Shown piece after piece: positions 18,194 through 27,071 of a stretch of DNA of 64,000 nt. Position 1 is the first letter of the stretch, and each line of letters begins with the position of its first letter. Position numbers and translations under genes: made by a program. The DNA is from Acidibrevibacterium fodinaquatile (lineage in GTDB: Bacteria; Pseudomonadota; Alphaproteobacteria; Acetobacterales; Acetobacteraceae): NCBI RefSeq assembly GCF_003352165.1, contig NZ_CP029176.1, positions 3,843,407 through 3,907,406 of the forward strand, given 5' to 3'. The notes beneath the pieces are model-generated. The model saw only the letters and a list, made by a program, of their open reading frames with translations. It ran no database searches and was not told where the DNA came from.

Positions 18194-18380
18194 AAGGCCA
18201 GGGGCGCTGCCCCTGGACCCCGCCAGGGACACTGTCCCTGGACCCTATTGCGCAAGGATTTTTCTGGAGGGGCGCGACAAAACGCTGGCTGGCGCTCCGT
18301 TGCGCCCCTCCAGAAAAATCCTCCCGGGATGTGGGTCTGGGGGCACTGCCCCCAGCGGGTCCAGGGCAGCGCCCTGGCCT
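18194..18380. repeat. Composite palindromic repeat element between prsK and prsR
   Basis: Almost the whole prsK-prsR gap is made of nested inverted repeats. On the left, two hairpins (CCAGGGGCGCTGCCCCTGG and CCAGGGACACTGTCCCTGG) lie at about 18197-18236. In the middle, 20-bp perfect arms at 18256-18275 and 18302-18321 enclose 26 bases. On the right is another double hairpin (18333-18377). The right block recurs in inverted orientation at 59454-59498 with 42 of 45 positions identical. It looks like a REP/BIME-type dispersed element. Transcribed, it would form strong RNA structure and could limit readthrough from prsK into prsR. Confidence 0.85.
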
Positions 18381-18402
18381 TGCTTCCCTTGGGCGGCGTG
18401 TC

Positions 18403-19809
18403 ATGAGTGCCGCGAAATTATTGATCGTCGAGGATGATGAGGGGTTATGCGGCCAGTATCGCTGGGCGTTTCCTGGTCTCAAGCCGGTCATCACCCATCG
18501 TCGGGCGCAAGCGTTGGCGGCGCTGGCTAAGGAGCGGCCGGGGGTGGTGGTGCTCGATCTCGGCCTGCCGCCCGATCCTGATGGGGTGAGCGAGGGGTTT
18601 GCGACGCTCGAGGAGATTTTGCGCGCAGCGCCAGCGACCAAGGTCATTCTCGCGACCGGCGCCAATGAGCGCGAGAACGCCCTCCGTGCGGTGGCCGCTG
18701 GGGCCTATGATTTCTACGAAAAGCCGATCGATATCGCGGTCTTGCGCGGCATCGTCGATCGCGCGATGCGGCTTTATGAGCTGGAAGCGGAGAATAAGCG
18801 GCTCGCCGAAGCGGCGGCGCAGAGCCCGCTGCCGCGCATCATCACCGCCGCCGAGCCGATGCTGAAAATCTGCCGCGACATCGAGAAGCTGGCCACGGCC
18901 AACGTGCCGGTGCTGCTGCTCGGCGAAAGCGGCACCGGGAAGGAAGCGTTGGCGCGGGCGCTGCACGATCTCGGGCCGCGCGCCAAGGGGCCGTTCATCG
19001 CCCTCAATTGCGGCGCCATCCCGGAGAATTTGCTGGAGAGCGAACTTTTCGGCCATGAGCGCGGCGCCTTCACCGGCGCCGTCAAACAGACCATCGGCAA
19101 GATCGAGATGGCGCATCTCGGCACCCTTTTTCTCGACGAAATTGGCGATCTGCCGCACCCGCTGCAGGTCAAGCTGCTGCGCGTCCTGCAGGATCAGGTG
19201 GTTGAGCGGATCGGCGGGCGGCAGCGGATCCAGGTCGATGTGCGCATCGTCTCGGCGACCAATCAGGGCATCGAGGCCGAGGTCGCGGCCGGGCGGTTTC
19301 GTGGCGATCTTTTCTATCGTCTCAACTCGGTGACGCTGCGCATCCCGCCGCTCCGCGCTCGCGAGGGTGATGCGGTGCTGCTCGCGCGCTATTTCCTGCA
19401 CCGCTTCAATGGCGAGTTCCATCGCAACGTGCGCGGCTTGAGCGAAGCGGCGGTCGCGGCGCTCGCCGCCCATGACTGGCCGGGCAATGTGCGCGAGCTG
19501 GAGAACAGGGTGAAGCGGGCGGTGGTGATGAACGAGACGCGCCTGATCGAGCCCGCCGACCTCGAACTCGCCGAGCCGGTGAGCGCCGGCAGCGATGACG
19601 GCGAACCCTCTCTTGATCTCCGCGCCGCGCGAAGCCGGGCCGAGCGCGAGGTGATCGAACGGGCATTGGCCCGTAGTGGCGGAAATCTCTCGCATGCGGC
19701 ACAATTGCTTGGCGTCAGCCGCACGACCTTGTACGGATTACTGCGAACCCATGGCCTCGACGCCTCGCTCCCCGACGGGGCTGCGCAAGACATAACGGAA
19801 AACCGATAA
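18403..19809 (+). CDS. prsR: PEP-CTERM-box response regulator, sigma-54-dependent activator PrsR
   Basis: A 468-residue NtrC-type regulator. The receiver domain (1-125) has the acidic pocket EDDE and phosphoacceptor Asp52 in VVLDLGLPP. The AAA+ sigma-54 activation domain (150-390) has Walker A GESGTGKEAL, the sigma-54 contact loop GAFTGA at 221-226, and Walker B LFLDEIGDL. A Fis-type helix-turn-helix (NLSHAAQLLGVSRTTLYGLL) lies near the C-terminus. It matches TIGR02915. With PrsK it is expected to activate genes for PEP-CTERM proteins from sigma-54 promoters. The start at ATG 18403 (MSAAKLLIVEDDEG) excludes the upstream repeat-derived frame. Its TAA overlaps the prsT ATG as TAATG, so the two are translationally coupled. 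Confidence 0.95.
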   Translation: MSAAKLLIVEDDEGLCGQYRWAFPGLKPVITHRRAQALAALAKERPGVVVLDLGLPPDPDGVSEGFATLEEILRAAPATKVILATGANERENALRAVAAGAYDFYEKPIDIAVLRGIVDRAMRLYELEAENKRLAEAAAQSPLPRIITAAEPMLKICRDIEKLATANVPVLLLGESGTGKEALARALHDLGPRAKGPFIALNCGAIPENLLESELFGHERGAFTGAVKQTIGKIEMAHLGTLFLDEIGDLPHPLQVKLLRVLQDQVVERIGGRQRIQVDVRIVSATNQGIEAEVAAGRFRGDLFYRLNSVTLRIPPLRAREGDAVLLARYFLHRFNGEFHRNVRGLSEAAVAALAAHDWPGNVRELENRVKRAVVMNETRLIEPADLELAEPVSAGSDDGEPSLDLRAARSRAEREVIERALARSGGNLSHAAQLLGVSRTTLYGLLRTHGLDASLPDGAAQDITENR

Positions 19810-22589
19810 TGCTCGCATCTCACCCGCGTCCTTCCCGACTGGCCCGGCTCGCGCTCACCGGCACGGCGCTGGCGGCGCTGCTTTGGCCAGGGCTTGCCAT
19901 GGCCGCCGATCACTACGCCAAGGCGCAGGCGCTGCTCGCCGCCGGCGATCTGCGCGGCGCGCAGATCGAACTCCGCAACGCCGTGCGGGACGATCCCGAG
20001 AATGGCCGCGCGCATCTCGGCCTCGCCGATGTCGATCTCCGCCTCGGCGATCCCGCGGCGGCGGAAAAGGAAGCGGGCAAAGCGCGCGATCTCGGCACCG
20101 AGCCGCGGCGCGCGACGGAAATTCTGCTGCAATCCTATCTCGACCAGCAGCGCCCGCGCGATTTGCTGCAGACGTTTCCGGCGACCGGCAATCCGCCCGA
20201 TCTCGCGCCGACCATTCTCGCCGCCCGCGCCCGCGCCGAGCTGATGCTCGACCAGGTGGACAAGGCCGCCGCCGATATCGACGCCGCCAAGGCCATCGCC
20301 CCTGACTCACCCGAGGTTCTGCTCACCGCCTCGCAAGTCGCCAGCGCCAAGGGCGACCCCAAGGCTGCGGAAGCGGCGATCGCGGCCGTGCTCAAGGCCG
20401 ATCCAGAGAACGCCGCGGCGTTGCGGCGCAAGGCACAGTTCGCGGCCAATGCGGGCGACCGTGCCGGCGCGATCACGATCCTCGATGGTGTCATCGCGCA
20501 CGATCCCAACGACATCGTCGCCCACTTGCAGCGCGCCGATCTCCTGATCGCGAGCCGCCAGAACGACAAGGCGAAGGAGGATATCGCCGTCGTCCAGAAA
20601 ATGCTGCCAAACAACGCCCAGGCGGTCTATCTCCACGCCCTGATCCTGGCCGAGGCCGGGGATTTCAAGGGCGCCGGCGCCGATATGGAAAAGCTCTCGA
20701 GCGTGCTTTCGCGCATGCCGAACGCTTACTACATCGACGCCTTGGTCAAAAACCAGCTCGGCGAGCGTGAGCAGGCGCTCGATTCGGCGCGGCGCTATGT
20801 CGCCCGTTTCCCCAATGATCCGCGCGGCGTCGCCCTTCTCGTCCAGATCGACATGGCGCGCCACGCCCCGGATGATGCGATCGCGGCGCTCAACAAAGCG
20901 ATCCTGCTCAATGACAAGAACCCCGCTTTGCATGAGTTGCTGGGCCAGGTCTATCTCGCGTCCGGCAAGCTCGCGCCGGCGATCGCGAGCTATGAAACGG
21001 CGAGCGCGCTGGCGCCCGATAATGCAGCGCTTTTGAGCCGGCTCGGGGAATTGAAGCTCGATGCCGGCGACAATGACGGCGCGGCGGCGGCGTTCGAGCG
21101 CTCACTCACGCTCGATCCCAAGCAAGCCAAGGCTGGCGAGATGCTGGTCCTCACCGGGATCGTCGCCGGGGATTTCAGCCAGGCCGAGAGCCATCTCGCC
21201 GAACTCAAGAAGCAGGAGGGTGACAGCGCCGTGGTCGGCAATCTCACCGGCCTCCTAAAACTCGCGGAGATGGATTATCCCGCCGCCGAAGCGGCCTTCG
21301 CCGCTGTCATCAAAGCCCATCCCGATGCCATCGCCGCCAAGCTCAGCCTCGCGCGGCTGCAACTGCTCGAGGGTCAGAATGACGATGCCTGGAAATTACT
21401 CGACGAGGTGCTCGCCAAACAGCCGGGGAACCGCACCGCGCTCAATATCGCCGTTGCCGCGCGCGAACAGCAGGGCGATACGAAAGCGGCGCTCGCGCTG
21501 CTTGCGCAAGCGCATGCGGCCGTGCCGAACGACGCGGCCATCGCTGCGAGCTATGCCGGGCTGCTGCTGCGCACCAATGACGCCAAGGGGGCGCTCGCGG
21601 TCACTCTCGGCAAAGATCAGCCGGCAGCGGCGGCGCTGCTGATGGTTCAGGCGGCGGCGCAGGCTTCGCTCGGCCTCAATGACACCGCGCGCGACACCTA
21701 CCGCCAAATCCTCACCCTCGATCCCTCGCAGACGACGGCGCGGATCAATCTCGTGCGGTTGCTGGTCCAGGCCAAGGATTATAGCGGCGCCGACGCCGTG
21801 ATCGATGCCGGGCTCAAGGCCTATCCCGCCAATTACGAACTGATGCAGGCGGCGCTCGGCGTCGCGCTCGCCTCGGGTGGCGCCGATGCGGCGCTGGCGC
21901 GGGCCGCCAGCCTCGCCAAGGACGCGGCGCATCTGCCGGCCGCGCGCGCCTTGCCGGGGGATTTCTATATGTCGCAAAAAAATTATGACGCAGCGGCGAA
22001 AGCCTATGCCGCGGCCGCCGCCGACCAGCCTTCGACGATGCTCGTGCTGCGCGAGGCGGCGGCGGAAAATGCCGGCGGCCACAAGAAAGCGGCGATGGCG
22101 ACGCTCAGCGACTGGGTCGGAAGCCATGCCGACGACGTGTCGGCGCTGGTTGCGCTTGCCGATTTCGAAATCGCCGACCATCAATACCCGGTGGCGGCCG
22201 GGCATCTGGAGACCGTGCTCGGCCATCAGCCGAACAATATCATCGCCCTCAATAATCTCGCCTGGATCGATCAGCAGCTCGGCAAGCCGGAGGCGCTGAA
22301 ACTCGCCGAGCGCGCCTATCTCCTCGCCCCCGGCGCGCAGACCGCCGATACGCTCGGCTATATCCTGACGCAGGCGAAAAACCCGACCGGACTTCCCCTG
22401 TTGCGTCAGGCGCACGCCGAATTGCCGAACGATCCCGCCATTCAGTATCACCTCGCAACCGCGCTAGCAGCGGCCGGGCACCGCGACGAAGCGGTCGCGC
22501 TCCTGACCTCGATCACGGGCGACAAAGTCAATTTCCCCGAAAAAGACGGCGCTCGCCAATTGCTCGCCGATCTCAACGCCGGCAAGTAG
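19809..22589 (+). CDS. prsT: PEP-CTERM system TPR-repeat protein PrsT
   Basis: A 926-residue secreted or periplasmic protein. The signal peptide ends near LWPGLAMAADHYAKAQ, and about 20 or more tetratricopeptide repeats of 34 residues follow. Examples are AQALLAAGDLRGAQIELRNAVRDDPENG near the N-terminus and NNIIALNNLAWIDQQLGKPEALKLAERAYLLAPG near the C-terminus. Length and repeat architecture match PrsT (TIGR02917), always found with prsK and prsR. It probably scaffolds the export or sorting apparatus across the periplasm; no enzymatic residues are seen. Its start codon overlaps the prsR stop (TAATG). Confidence 0.94.
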   Translation: MLASHPRPSRLARLALTGTALAALLWPGLAMAADHYAKAQALLAAGDLRGAQIELRNAVRDDPENGRAHLGLADVDLRLGDPAAAEKEAGKARDLGTEPRRATEILLQSYLDQQRPRDLLQTFPATGNPPDLAPTILAARARAELMLDQVDKAAADIDAAKAIAPDSPEVLLTASQVASAKGDPKAAEAAIAAVLKADPENAAALRRKAQFAANAGDRAGAITILDGVIAHDPNDIVAHLQRADLLIASRQNDKAKEDIAVVQKMLPNNAQAVYLHALILAEAGDFKGAGADMEKLSSVLSRMPNAYYIDALVKNQLGEREQALDSARRYVARFPNDPRGVALLVQIDMARHAPDDAIAALNKAILLNDKNPALHELLGQVYLASGKLAPAIASYETASALAPDNAALLSRLGELKLDAGDNDGAAAAFERSLTLDPKQAKAGEMLVLTGIVAGDFSQAESHLAELKKQEGDSAVVGNLTGLLKLAEMDYPAAEAAFAAVIKAHPDAIAAKLSLARLQLLEGQNDDAWKLLDEVLAKQPGNRTALNIAVAAREQQGDTKAALALLAQAHAAVPNDAAIAASYAGLLLRTNDAKGALAVTLGKDQPAAAALLMVQAAAQASLGLNDTARDTYRQILTLDPSQTTARINLVRLLVQAKDYSGADAVIDAGLKAYPANYELMQAALGVALASGGADAALARAASLAKDAAHLPAARALPGDFYMSQKNYDAAAKAYAAAAADQPSTMLVLREAAAENAGGHKKAAMATLSDWVGSHADDVSALVALADFEIADHQYPVAAGHLETVLGHQPNNIIALNNLAWIDQQLGKPEALKLAERAYLLAPGAQTADTLGYILTQAKNPTGLPLLRQAHAELPNDPAIQYHLATALAAAGHRDEAVALLTSITGDKVNFPEKDGARQLLADLNAGK

Positions 22590-22605
22590 CGGCGGCGGAC
22601 GGGCG

Positions 22606-23925
22606 ATGCGCAATCTCGCTTTCATCGTCGCGATGATGGGCGGCATGCTGCCGATGACGATCGCCCGCCCGTTCGTCGGCGTCATCCTCTGGTGTTGGAT
22701 CTCGTTTCAGAACCCGCATGAGCTCACCTGGGGCATGTCGATGACCATCCCCTGGGCGATGATGATTTTTTTTGCCACCATCATGGGCTGCTTCGCCGCG
22801 CGCGAGCCCAAATCCTTCCCGATCAACGCGACCACCGTGCTGATCATCCTGTTCATCATCCTGATTTCGCTCTCCTCGCTCGTGGCTCTCGCGCCGCCTG
22901 ACATGGTGGAATATAAATGGTCGTTTGTCGCGAAATCCTTTTTCGCGCAGCTGCTGATCTTCGCGCTGCTCACCGAACGCCGGCGCATCCACGCCTTGAT
23001 CTGGGTGATGGTGATTTCGCTCGGCTATTATGGGCTGCGCGGCGGCGTTTTTACCTTGACCCATGCCGGCAATTACCGGGTGCTGGGGCCGCCGATGACG
23101 ATGATCACCGACAATAATCATCTCGCGGCCGGCCTCCTCGTTTGCATGCCGCTGATGAATTATCTTCGCATGCAATCGCGTCATCGCCTGGTGCGGCTTG
23201 GGCTCTTGGTGGTGATGATGTTTACGTTGTTCGCGGTGCTCGGCAGCTACTCGCGCGGCGCCTTGATCGGGCTTGCCGCGATGTCGCTGTTTCTGTGGTG
23301 GAACAGCCCGCACAAGATCGTCTCGGCGACGGTGGTCGGTGTCGCGCTCGCCGGCGCGATCTCGTTCATGCCGCCGAGCTGGACGGCGCGGATGTCGACG
23401 ATCGGCGCCGAGCATGTCGATGATTCGGCACAAGGCCGCCTCAATATCTGGCACGCCTCGTGGAAAATCGCCCTCGCCCGCCCGCTCACCGGCGGCGGGT
23501 TCATGGCGCCTTACCGCCAGAACATCGTCGACGAATATGATTACGGCACGACCGCGCGCGCCGTGCACAGCATCTATTTCGAGGTGATCGGCGAGCATGG
23601 ATTCCCGACATTTTTCGTCTGGCTCGGGATCACGCTCGCCGGGATCGTCAACACTGTGCGCATCATCCGCGCGACGCGCAAACGGCCCGAGCTCCGTTGG
23701 TGTTACGATCTCGCCAAAATGGCGCAGGTCTCGATCATCGCCTATCTCGTCGCCGGCACGTTTCTTTCGCTTTGCTATTGGGATTTCTATTTTACCTTGC
23801 TGATGGGGGTCGCCGCGACCTGGGAGCGGGTCAAGGCGGCGACGCGCGTGCCGGCAGCGGCCCGCGCAACCCCGCTTGCCGCGCGCGCCACACCCGGCGC
23901 CGCACTGCCCGTGCCGCGCGGCTGA
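22606..23925 (+). CDS. Putative O-antigen ligase/Wzy-like polymerase of the XrtA system (TIGR03097-like)
   Basis: A 439-residue integral membrane protein with about ten to twelve helices and a large periplasmic loop. Conserved segments include QNPHELTWGMSM near residue 35, RVLGPPMTMITDNNHLAAGLLV, a Wzy_C-like GSYSRGALIGLAAM, and the large loop with AQGRLNIWHASWKIA and AVHSIYFEVIGEHGF. This is the putative O-glycosylation ligase family associated with exosortase A. Such proteins may join the polymer to PEP-CTERM proteins or polymerise repeat units, and which of the two applies here cannot be told. A low-complexity Ala/Arg/Pro tail follows the last helix. The gap from prsT is 16 bases. Confidence 0.9.
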   Translation: MRNLAFIVAMMGGMLPMTIARPFVGVILWCWISFQNPHELTWGMSMTIPWAMMIFFATIMGCFAAREPKSFPINATTVLIILFIILISLSSLVALAPPDMVEYKWSFVAKSFFAQLLIFALLTERRRIHALIWVMVISLGYYGLRGGVFTLTHAGNYRVLGPPMTMITDNNHLAAGLLVCMPLMNYLRMQSRHRLVRLGLLVVMMFTLFAVLGSYSRGALIGLAAMSLFLWWNSPHKIVSATVVGVALAGAISFMPPSWTARMSTIGAEHVDDSAQGRLNIWHASWKIALARPLTGGGFMAPYRQNIVDEYDYGTTARAVHSIYFEVIGEHGFPTFFVWLGITLAGIVNTVRIIRATRKRPELRWCYDLAKMAQVSIIAYLVAGTFLSLCYWDFYFTLLMGVAATWERVKAATRVPAAARATPLAARATPGAALPVPRG

Positions 23926-23930
23926 CCGCC

Positions 23931-24158
23931 ATGGATACGCTCTATTTCCTGTCCTGCATCGGCGGCATTTTCTGGCTCGCGCTCTGGAGTATTCGCGACC
24001 CGCATCGGCGTTCGCGCTTCTGGTGGCCATTCGACATGAAGGACGATGATGCGGCATCACCGCCCGCGCCGACGCCCTCGGGTCCGCCACGCAGCCCCCG
24101 CCGCAACGAACGGCCAGCGCGCCGCGCGGCGTGGACGCCTCGCCGGCGCGCGACGTGA
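23931..24158 (+). CDS. Small membrane-anchored hypothetical protein in the XrtA operon
   Basis: A 75-residue ORF starting at ATG 23931, five bases after the ligase gene and ending in a GTGA overlap with the next gene's start, so it is tightly packed and probably translated. Residues 3-22 (TLYFLSCIGGIFWLALWSIR) form one hydrophobic segment. It is followed by an Arg/Trp-rich patch (RRSRFWWPF), an acidic patch and a Pro/Arg-rich tail. The tail may be structurally disordered. I do not recognise a family. Its place in the operon suggests an accessory role in polysaccharide assembly; this is inference. Confidence 0.6.
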   Translation: MDTLYFLSCIGGIFWLALWSIRDPHRRSRFWWPFDMKDDDAASPPAPTPSGPPRSPRRNERPARRAAWTPRRRAT

Positions 24159-25333
24159 CCACACCGCTTCGCCTGCTCACCTTCAGCACGCTCTACCCCA
24201 ACGCGGCGCGGCCCAATCACGGCGTCTTCGTGGAAAATCGTCTGCGCCATTTACTGGCGAGCGAGGCGATCGTCAGCTCGGTGGTGGCGCCGGTGCCGTT
24301 TTTTCCTTTCACCTCGCCGCGCTTTGGCGCCTGGTCGGCCTATGCGCGAGCGCCGCGTTTCGAGGTCAGGCACGGGATCGACGTCTATCACCCGCGCTAT
24401 GGCGTCGTCCCCAAACTCGGCACCGCGCTTGCGCCGTTTCTCCTCTATCACGCCGCCCGCAAAGCGATCGAAATTTTGATCGCGCGCGGCCTGCGCTTCG
24501 ATATCATCGACGCCCATTACGTCTATCCCGACGGCGTTGCCGCGACCTGGCTCGGGCGCCGCTTCAAACGCCCGGTGGTGATCACGGCGCGCGGCTCGGA
24601 TGTGACGCAATTGCCCGATTACGCCGTCCCGCGCCGGCTCATTCAGCGCGCCATCGCTGACGCCGATCGCCTGATTTCGGTCAGTGCCGGGCTCAAGGCG
24701 GCGCTGATCGGCCTCGGCGCGCCCCCGGAAAAAGTGACGGTGCTGCGAAACGGTGTCGATCTCGCGATGTTTCGCCCGCAAGCGCGCGAGGCTACCCGTC
24801 TCGCGCTCGGCCTCAACGGCCCGACACTGATTTCGGTCGGACACCTCATTCCGCGCAAGGGGCACGATAAAGTGATCGAGGCGCTGGCGGCGCTGCCGGG
24901 GTTCAGCCTGCTCATCCTCGGCGAAGGGCCGGAGCGGGCGCGGCTCGAAGCGCTGATCGCAGCGCGCGGGCTCGGCGGGCGGGCGCGCCTCCTCGGCGCG
25001 GTGCCGCATGAGAGCCTCGCCGGGTATTACAGCGCTGCTGACGCGCTGGTGCTGGCGTCGAGCCGGGAGGGCTGGGCGAACGTGCTCCTGGAGGCGATGG
25101 CTTGCGGAACCCCGGTGGTCGCGAGCAAAATCCCCGGCAACCCGGAAGTGGTGACGGCGCCGGAGGCAGGGCTGATCGTCGAGGAAAACTCTCCGCAGGG
25201 GATCGCCGCGGCTATCCGCCGGCTCTTTGCCGCTCTTCCCGGGCGGGATGCGACTCGCGCCTATGCCGAACGTTTCGGCTGGGCGGACACCAGCGCTGGG
25301 CAGGCAACGCTGTTTCGCGCGCTGATGTCTTGA
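24155..25333 (+). CDS. Glycosyltransferase family 4 of the XrtA locus
   Basis: A 392-residue GT-B enzyme. The N-terminal domain begins LRLLTFSTLYPNAARPNHGVFVENRLR. The C-terminal domain has TLISVGHLIPRKGHDKVIEAL (the GT4 donor-binding strand-loop) and ALVLASSREGWANVLLEAMACGTPVVASKIPGNPEV with the conserved E-x7-E motif. It is a cytoplasmic transferase, probably extending the lipid-linked sugar chain. GTG 24155 overlaps the TGA of the preceding small gene (GTGA) and is preferred to GTG 24131. The family is common in XrtA loci, but I cannot assign the sugar. Confidence 0.9.
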   Translation: MTTPLRLLTFSTLYPNAARPNHGVFVENRLRHLLASEAIVSSVVAPVPFFPFTSPRFGAWSAYARAPRFEVRHGIDVYHPRYGVVPKLGTALAPFLLYHAARKAIEILIARGLRFDIIDAHYVYPDGVAATWLGRRFKRPVVITARGSDVTQLPDYAVPRRLIQRAIADADRLISVSAGLKAALIGLGAPPEKVTVLRNGVDLAMFRPQAREATRLALGLNGPTLISVGHLIPRKGHDKVIEALAALPGFSLLILGEGPERARLEALIAARGLGGRARLLGAVPHESLAGYYSAADALVLASSREGWANVLLEAMACGTPVVASKIPGNPEVVTAPEAGLIVEENSPQGIAAAIRRLFAALPGRDATRAYAERFGWADTSAGQATLFRALMS

Positions 25334-25367
25334 TTTTTGTCGATCGCGGCAACGAGAAAGAAACGAC

Positions 25368-26186
25368 ATGGACGACCTCGACGACATGGACGAGCGCCAG
25401 CGCCGTGAATTCGAATATCACCGCGAATTTGCCGCCCGCCATCGCGACAAAAGCGAAACGCCGGTCGATCTCGATGTCGTAAGCCCAGGGCCGCGGCGGC
25501 GCTGGAACGCTTATTGGTCGTCTTATGACGCGATCATGGCGCTCACGGTCGCCGGCAAGAAAGTGCTCGTGCCGGGCTGCGGTTTCGGCGAGGATGCGAT
25601 CCGGGTCGCAACACTCGGCGCAGACGTTTACGCCGCCGACCTCTCCCCCGATCTCGTCGCCATCGCGCGCGCCCGCGCCGAACGCATGGGGATTGCCTCG
25701 ATTCATTTCGATGTCATGCCGGCGGAGCGGATGACCTATGACGAGAATTTCTTCGATCTCGTCTATTTCAACGACATTTTGCACCATGTCGATATTCCGC
25801 GTACCCTCGCCGAAGTGCGGCGAGTGTTGCGCCCAGGCGGTAGCGTCGTCGCCAATGAGCTTTATACCCACTCATTCTCGCAAAAAATTCGCGAGAGCCG
25901 CCTGGTCTCCCGCCTGCTTTATCGCCGCATGGTGCCGTTCATTTACGGCACCACAACCCCCTACATCACCGACGATGAGCGCAAGATCGATGAACGGGAG
26001 TTGGCGATGATCGAGGGCATTCTACAGGCACCCATTTGCGAATATTTCCTGCTGCTCGGCGGCCGCTTGGTGCCGCCTTACTGGCCGCGGGTCGGCGCCT
26101 TTGATCACGCGATGCTCAACCTCATCCCGGCGCTCGGGCGGCTACTCGCCGGACGCGTGCTGGTGGTCGGGACAGTGCGAAAATAG
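25368..26186 (+). CDS. Class I SAM-dependent methyltransferase
   Basis: A 272-residue methyltransferase. SAM motif I is KVLVPGCGFGEDAI, motif II is VYAADLSPDLVAIAR and the post-II motif is FFDLVYFNDILHHVDIPRTLAEVRRVLRPGG, close to the UbiE/COQ5-like Methyltransf_11 family. The N-terminus has a repetitive Asp-rich start (MDDLDDMDERQRREFEYHREFAAR). It ends the plus-strand exopolysaccharide arm, 34 bases after the glycosyltransferase, so a role in modifying the polymer or its lipid precursor is likely but unproven. Confidence 0.85.
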   Translation: MDDLDDMDERQRREFEYHREFAARHRDKSETPVDLDVVSPGPRRRWNAYWSSYDAIMALTVAGKKVLVPGCGFGEDAIRVATLGADVYAADLSPDLVAIARARAERMGIASIHFDVMPAERMTYDENFFDLVYFNDILHHVDIPRTLAEVRRVLRPGGSVVANELYTHSFSQKIRESRLVSRLLYRRMVPFIYGTTTPYITDDERKIDERELAMIEGILQAPICEYFLLLGGRLVPPYWPRVGAFDHAMLNLIPALGRLLAGRVLVVGTVRK

Positions 26187-26242
26187 CGGCCGGATCGCGC
26201 CGCAGACGGGACCAAACGAGCCGAAATTTTTTTTCGCCACAT

Positions 26243-26271
26243 CGCTCGCGGGAAAAAAGCCCCGGCGAGCG
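26243..26271. terminator. Inverted repeat between convergent genes
   Basis: CGCTCGC at 26243-26249 and GCGAGCG at 26265-26271 form a 7-bp stem with a GC-rich, A-rich spacer, in the 87-bp gap between the converging methyltransferase and SDR genes. A run of eight T lies just upstream on the plus strand (26226-26233). It is a plausible bidirectional terminator, but the T-run is not in the canonical place. Confidence 0.4.
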
Positions 26272-26273
26272 CC

Positions 26274-27071
26274 TCAGCCGCGGCCGCGGGCGAGCGCCCC
26301 GAGCGCCCCGAGCGCAAAAAACAGGCGCCAGGGCAGGAGGCGCGCCAGTTTCAAAAGCCAGACGGTCGGCCGCGGAAAAGCGATTTCAAAGCCGGTGCCG
26401 GCGAGACCGCGCTGGATGCGCGAAGCCGCCGCCTCGGCGCTGAGGACAAAGGGCTTGGATGCGGTATTGGCGGCGATCATCGGGGTTGCGACGAACCCGG
26501 GGTTGATCACCTGCACCAGAATGCCGCTTTCTGCGGCCTCGAAGCGGAGCGAACTCGCCATGTGGATCAAGGCCGCCTTGCTTGCGCCATAGGCGCTGGC
26601 GCGGGGGAGACCGAGATAGCCGGCGACGGAGGCGACAATGCCGATCTGGCCAAACCGGCGGGCACGCATGCCGGGCAGAACGGCGGCGAGCATATTGGCG
26701 ACGCCAAGCACATTGACCGCCATCACCTGCGCGAAAGCCTCGGCGTCGAAATCGCTCAATCCCATCCGCCGCCACACCCCGGCATTGGCAATCGCAAGGG
26801 CAACCGGCCGGCCGGCTTCAGCCTCGATCCTGGCGAGCGCGTTGGCCATCGCTGGCGCCTCGGTGACGTCGGCGGCGATGACAAAAACCCGTTCGGCGGG
26901 ATAATGCTGCGCGAAGGCCTGCAATTCCGCCTCTCGCCGCGCCGTCAATGCGACCGTCCAGCCTTCATCGAGCAAAAACCGCGCGAGTTCGCGGCCAATC
27001 CCCGACGAGGCGCCGGTGATCCACGCAACCCCATCTTCCGGCCGCGCCGGTCTGAGCCCCCGCTCCGTCAC
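26274..27071 (-). CDS. Short-chain dehydrogenase/reductase (SDR) family protein
   Basis: A 265-residue Rossmann-fold protein. The NAD(P) motif is WITGASSGIGRELA, the ADVTEA segment marks the adenine pocket, LAIANAGVW is the NNAG-type motif, and the catalytic Ser/Tyr/Lys are in IGIVASVAGYLGLPRASAYGASKAALIH. The C-terminal part is hydrophobic (WLLKLARLLPWRLFFALGAL) and may associate with the membrane. The substrate is unknown. It starts at GTG 27071, directly after the stop of the DUF6134 gene (TGAGTG), so the two are a translational pair. Confidence 0.88.
   Translation of the reverse strand: MTERGLRPARPEDGVAWITGASSGIGRELARFLLDEGWTVALTARREAELQAFAQHYPAERVFVIAADVTEAPAMANALARIEAEAGRPVALAIANAGVWRRMGLSDFDAEAFAQVMAVNVLGVANMLAAVLPGMRARRFGQIGIVASVAGYLGLPRASAYGASKAALIHMASSLRFEAAESGILVQVINPGFVATPMIAANTASKPFVLSAEAAASRIQRGLAGTGFEIAFPRPTVWLLKLARLLPWRLFFALGALGALARGRG

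Noticed and set aside
16398..18665. Long minus-strand frame (755 codons) opposite prsK and the repeat
   Set aside because: It is the antisense of a strongly supported gene; its composition is Arg/Gly/Asp-rich with no domain, as expected in high-GC DNA.
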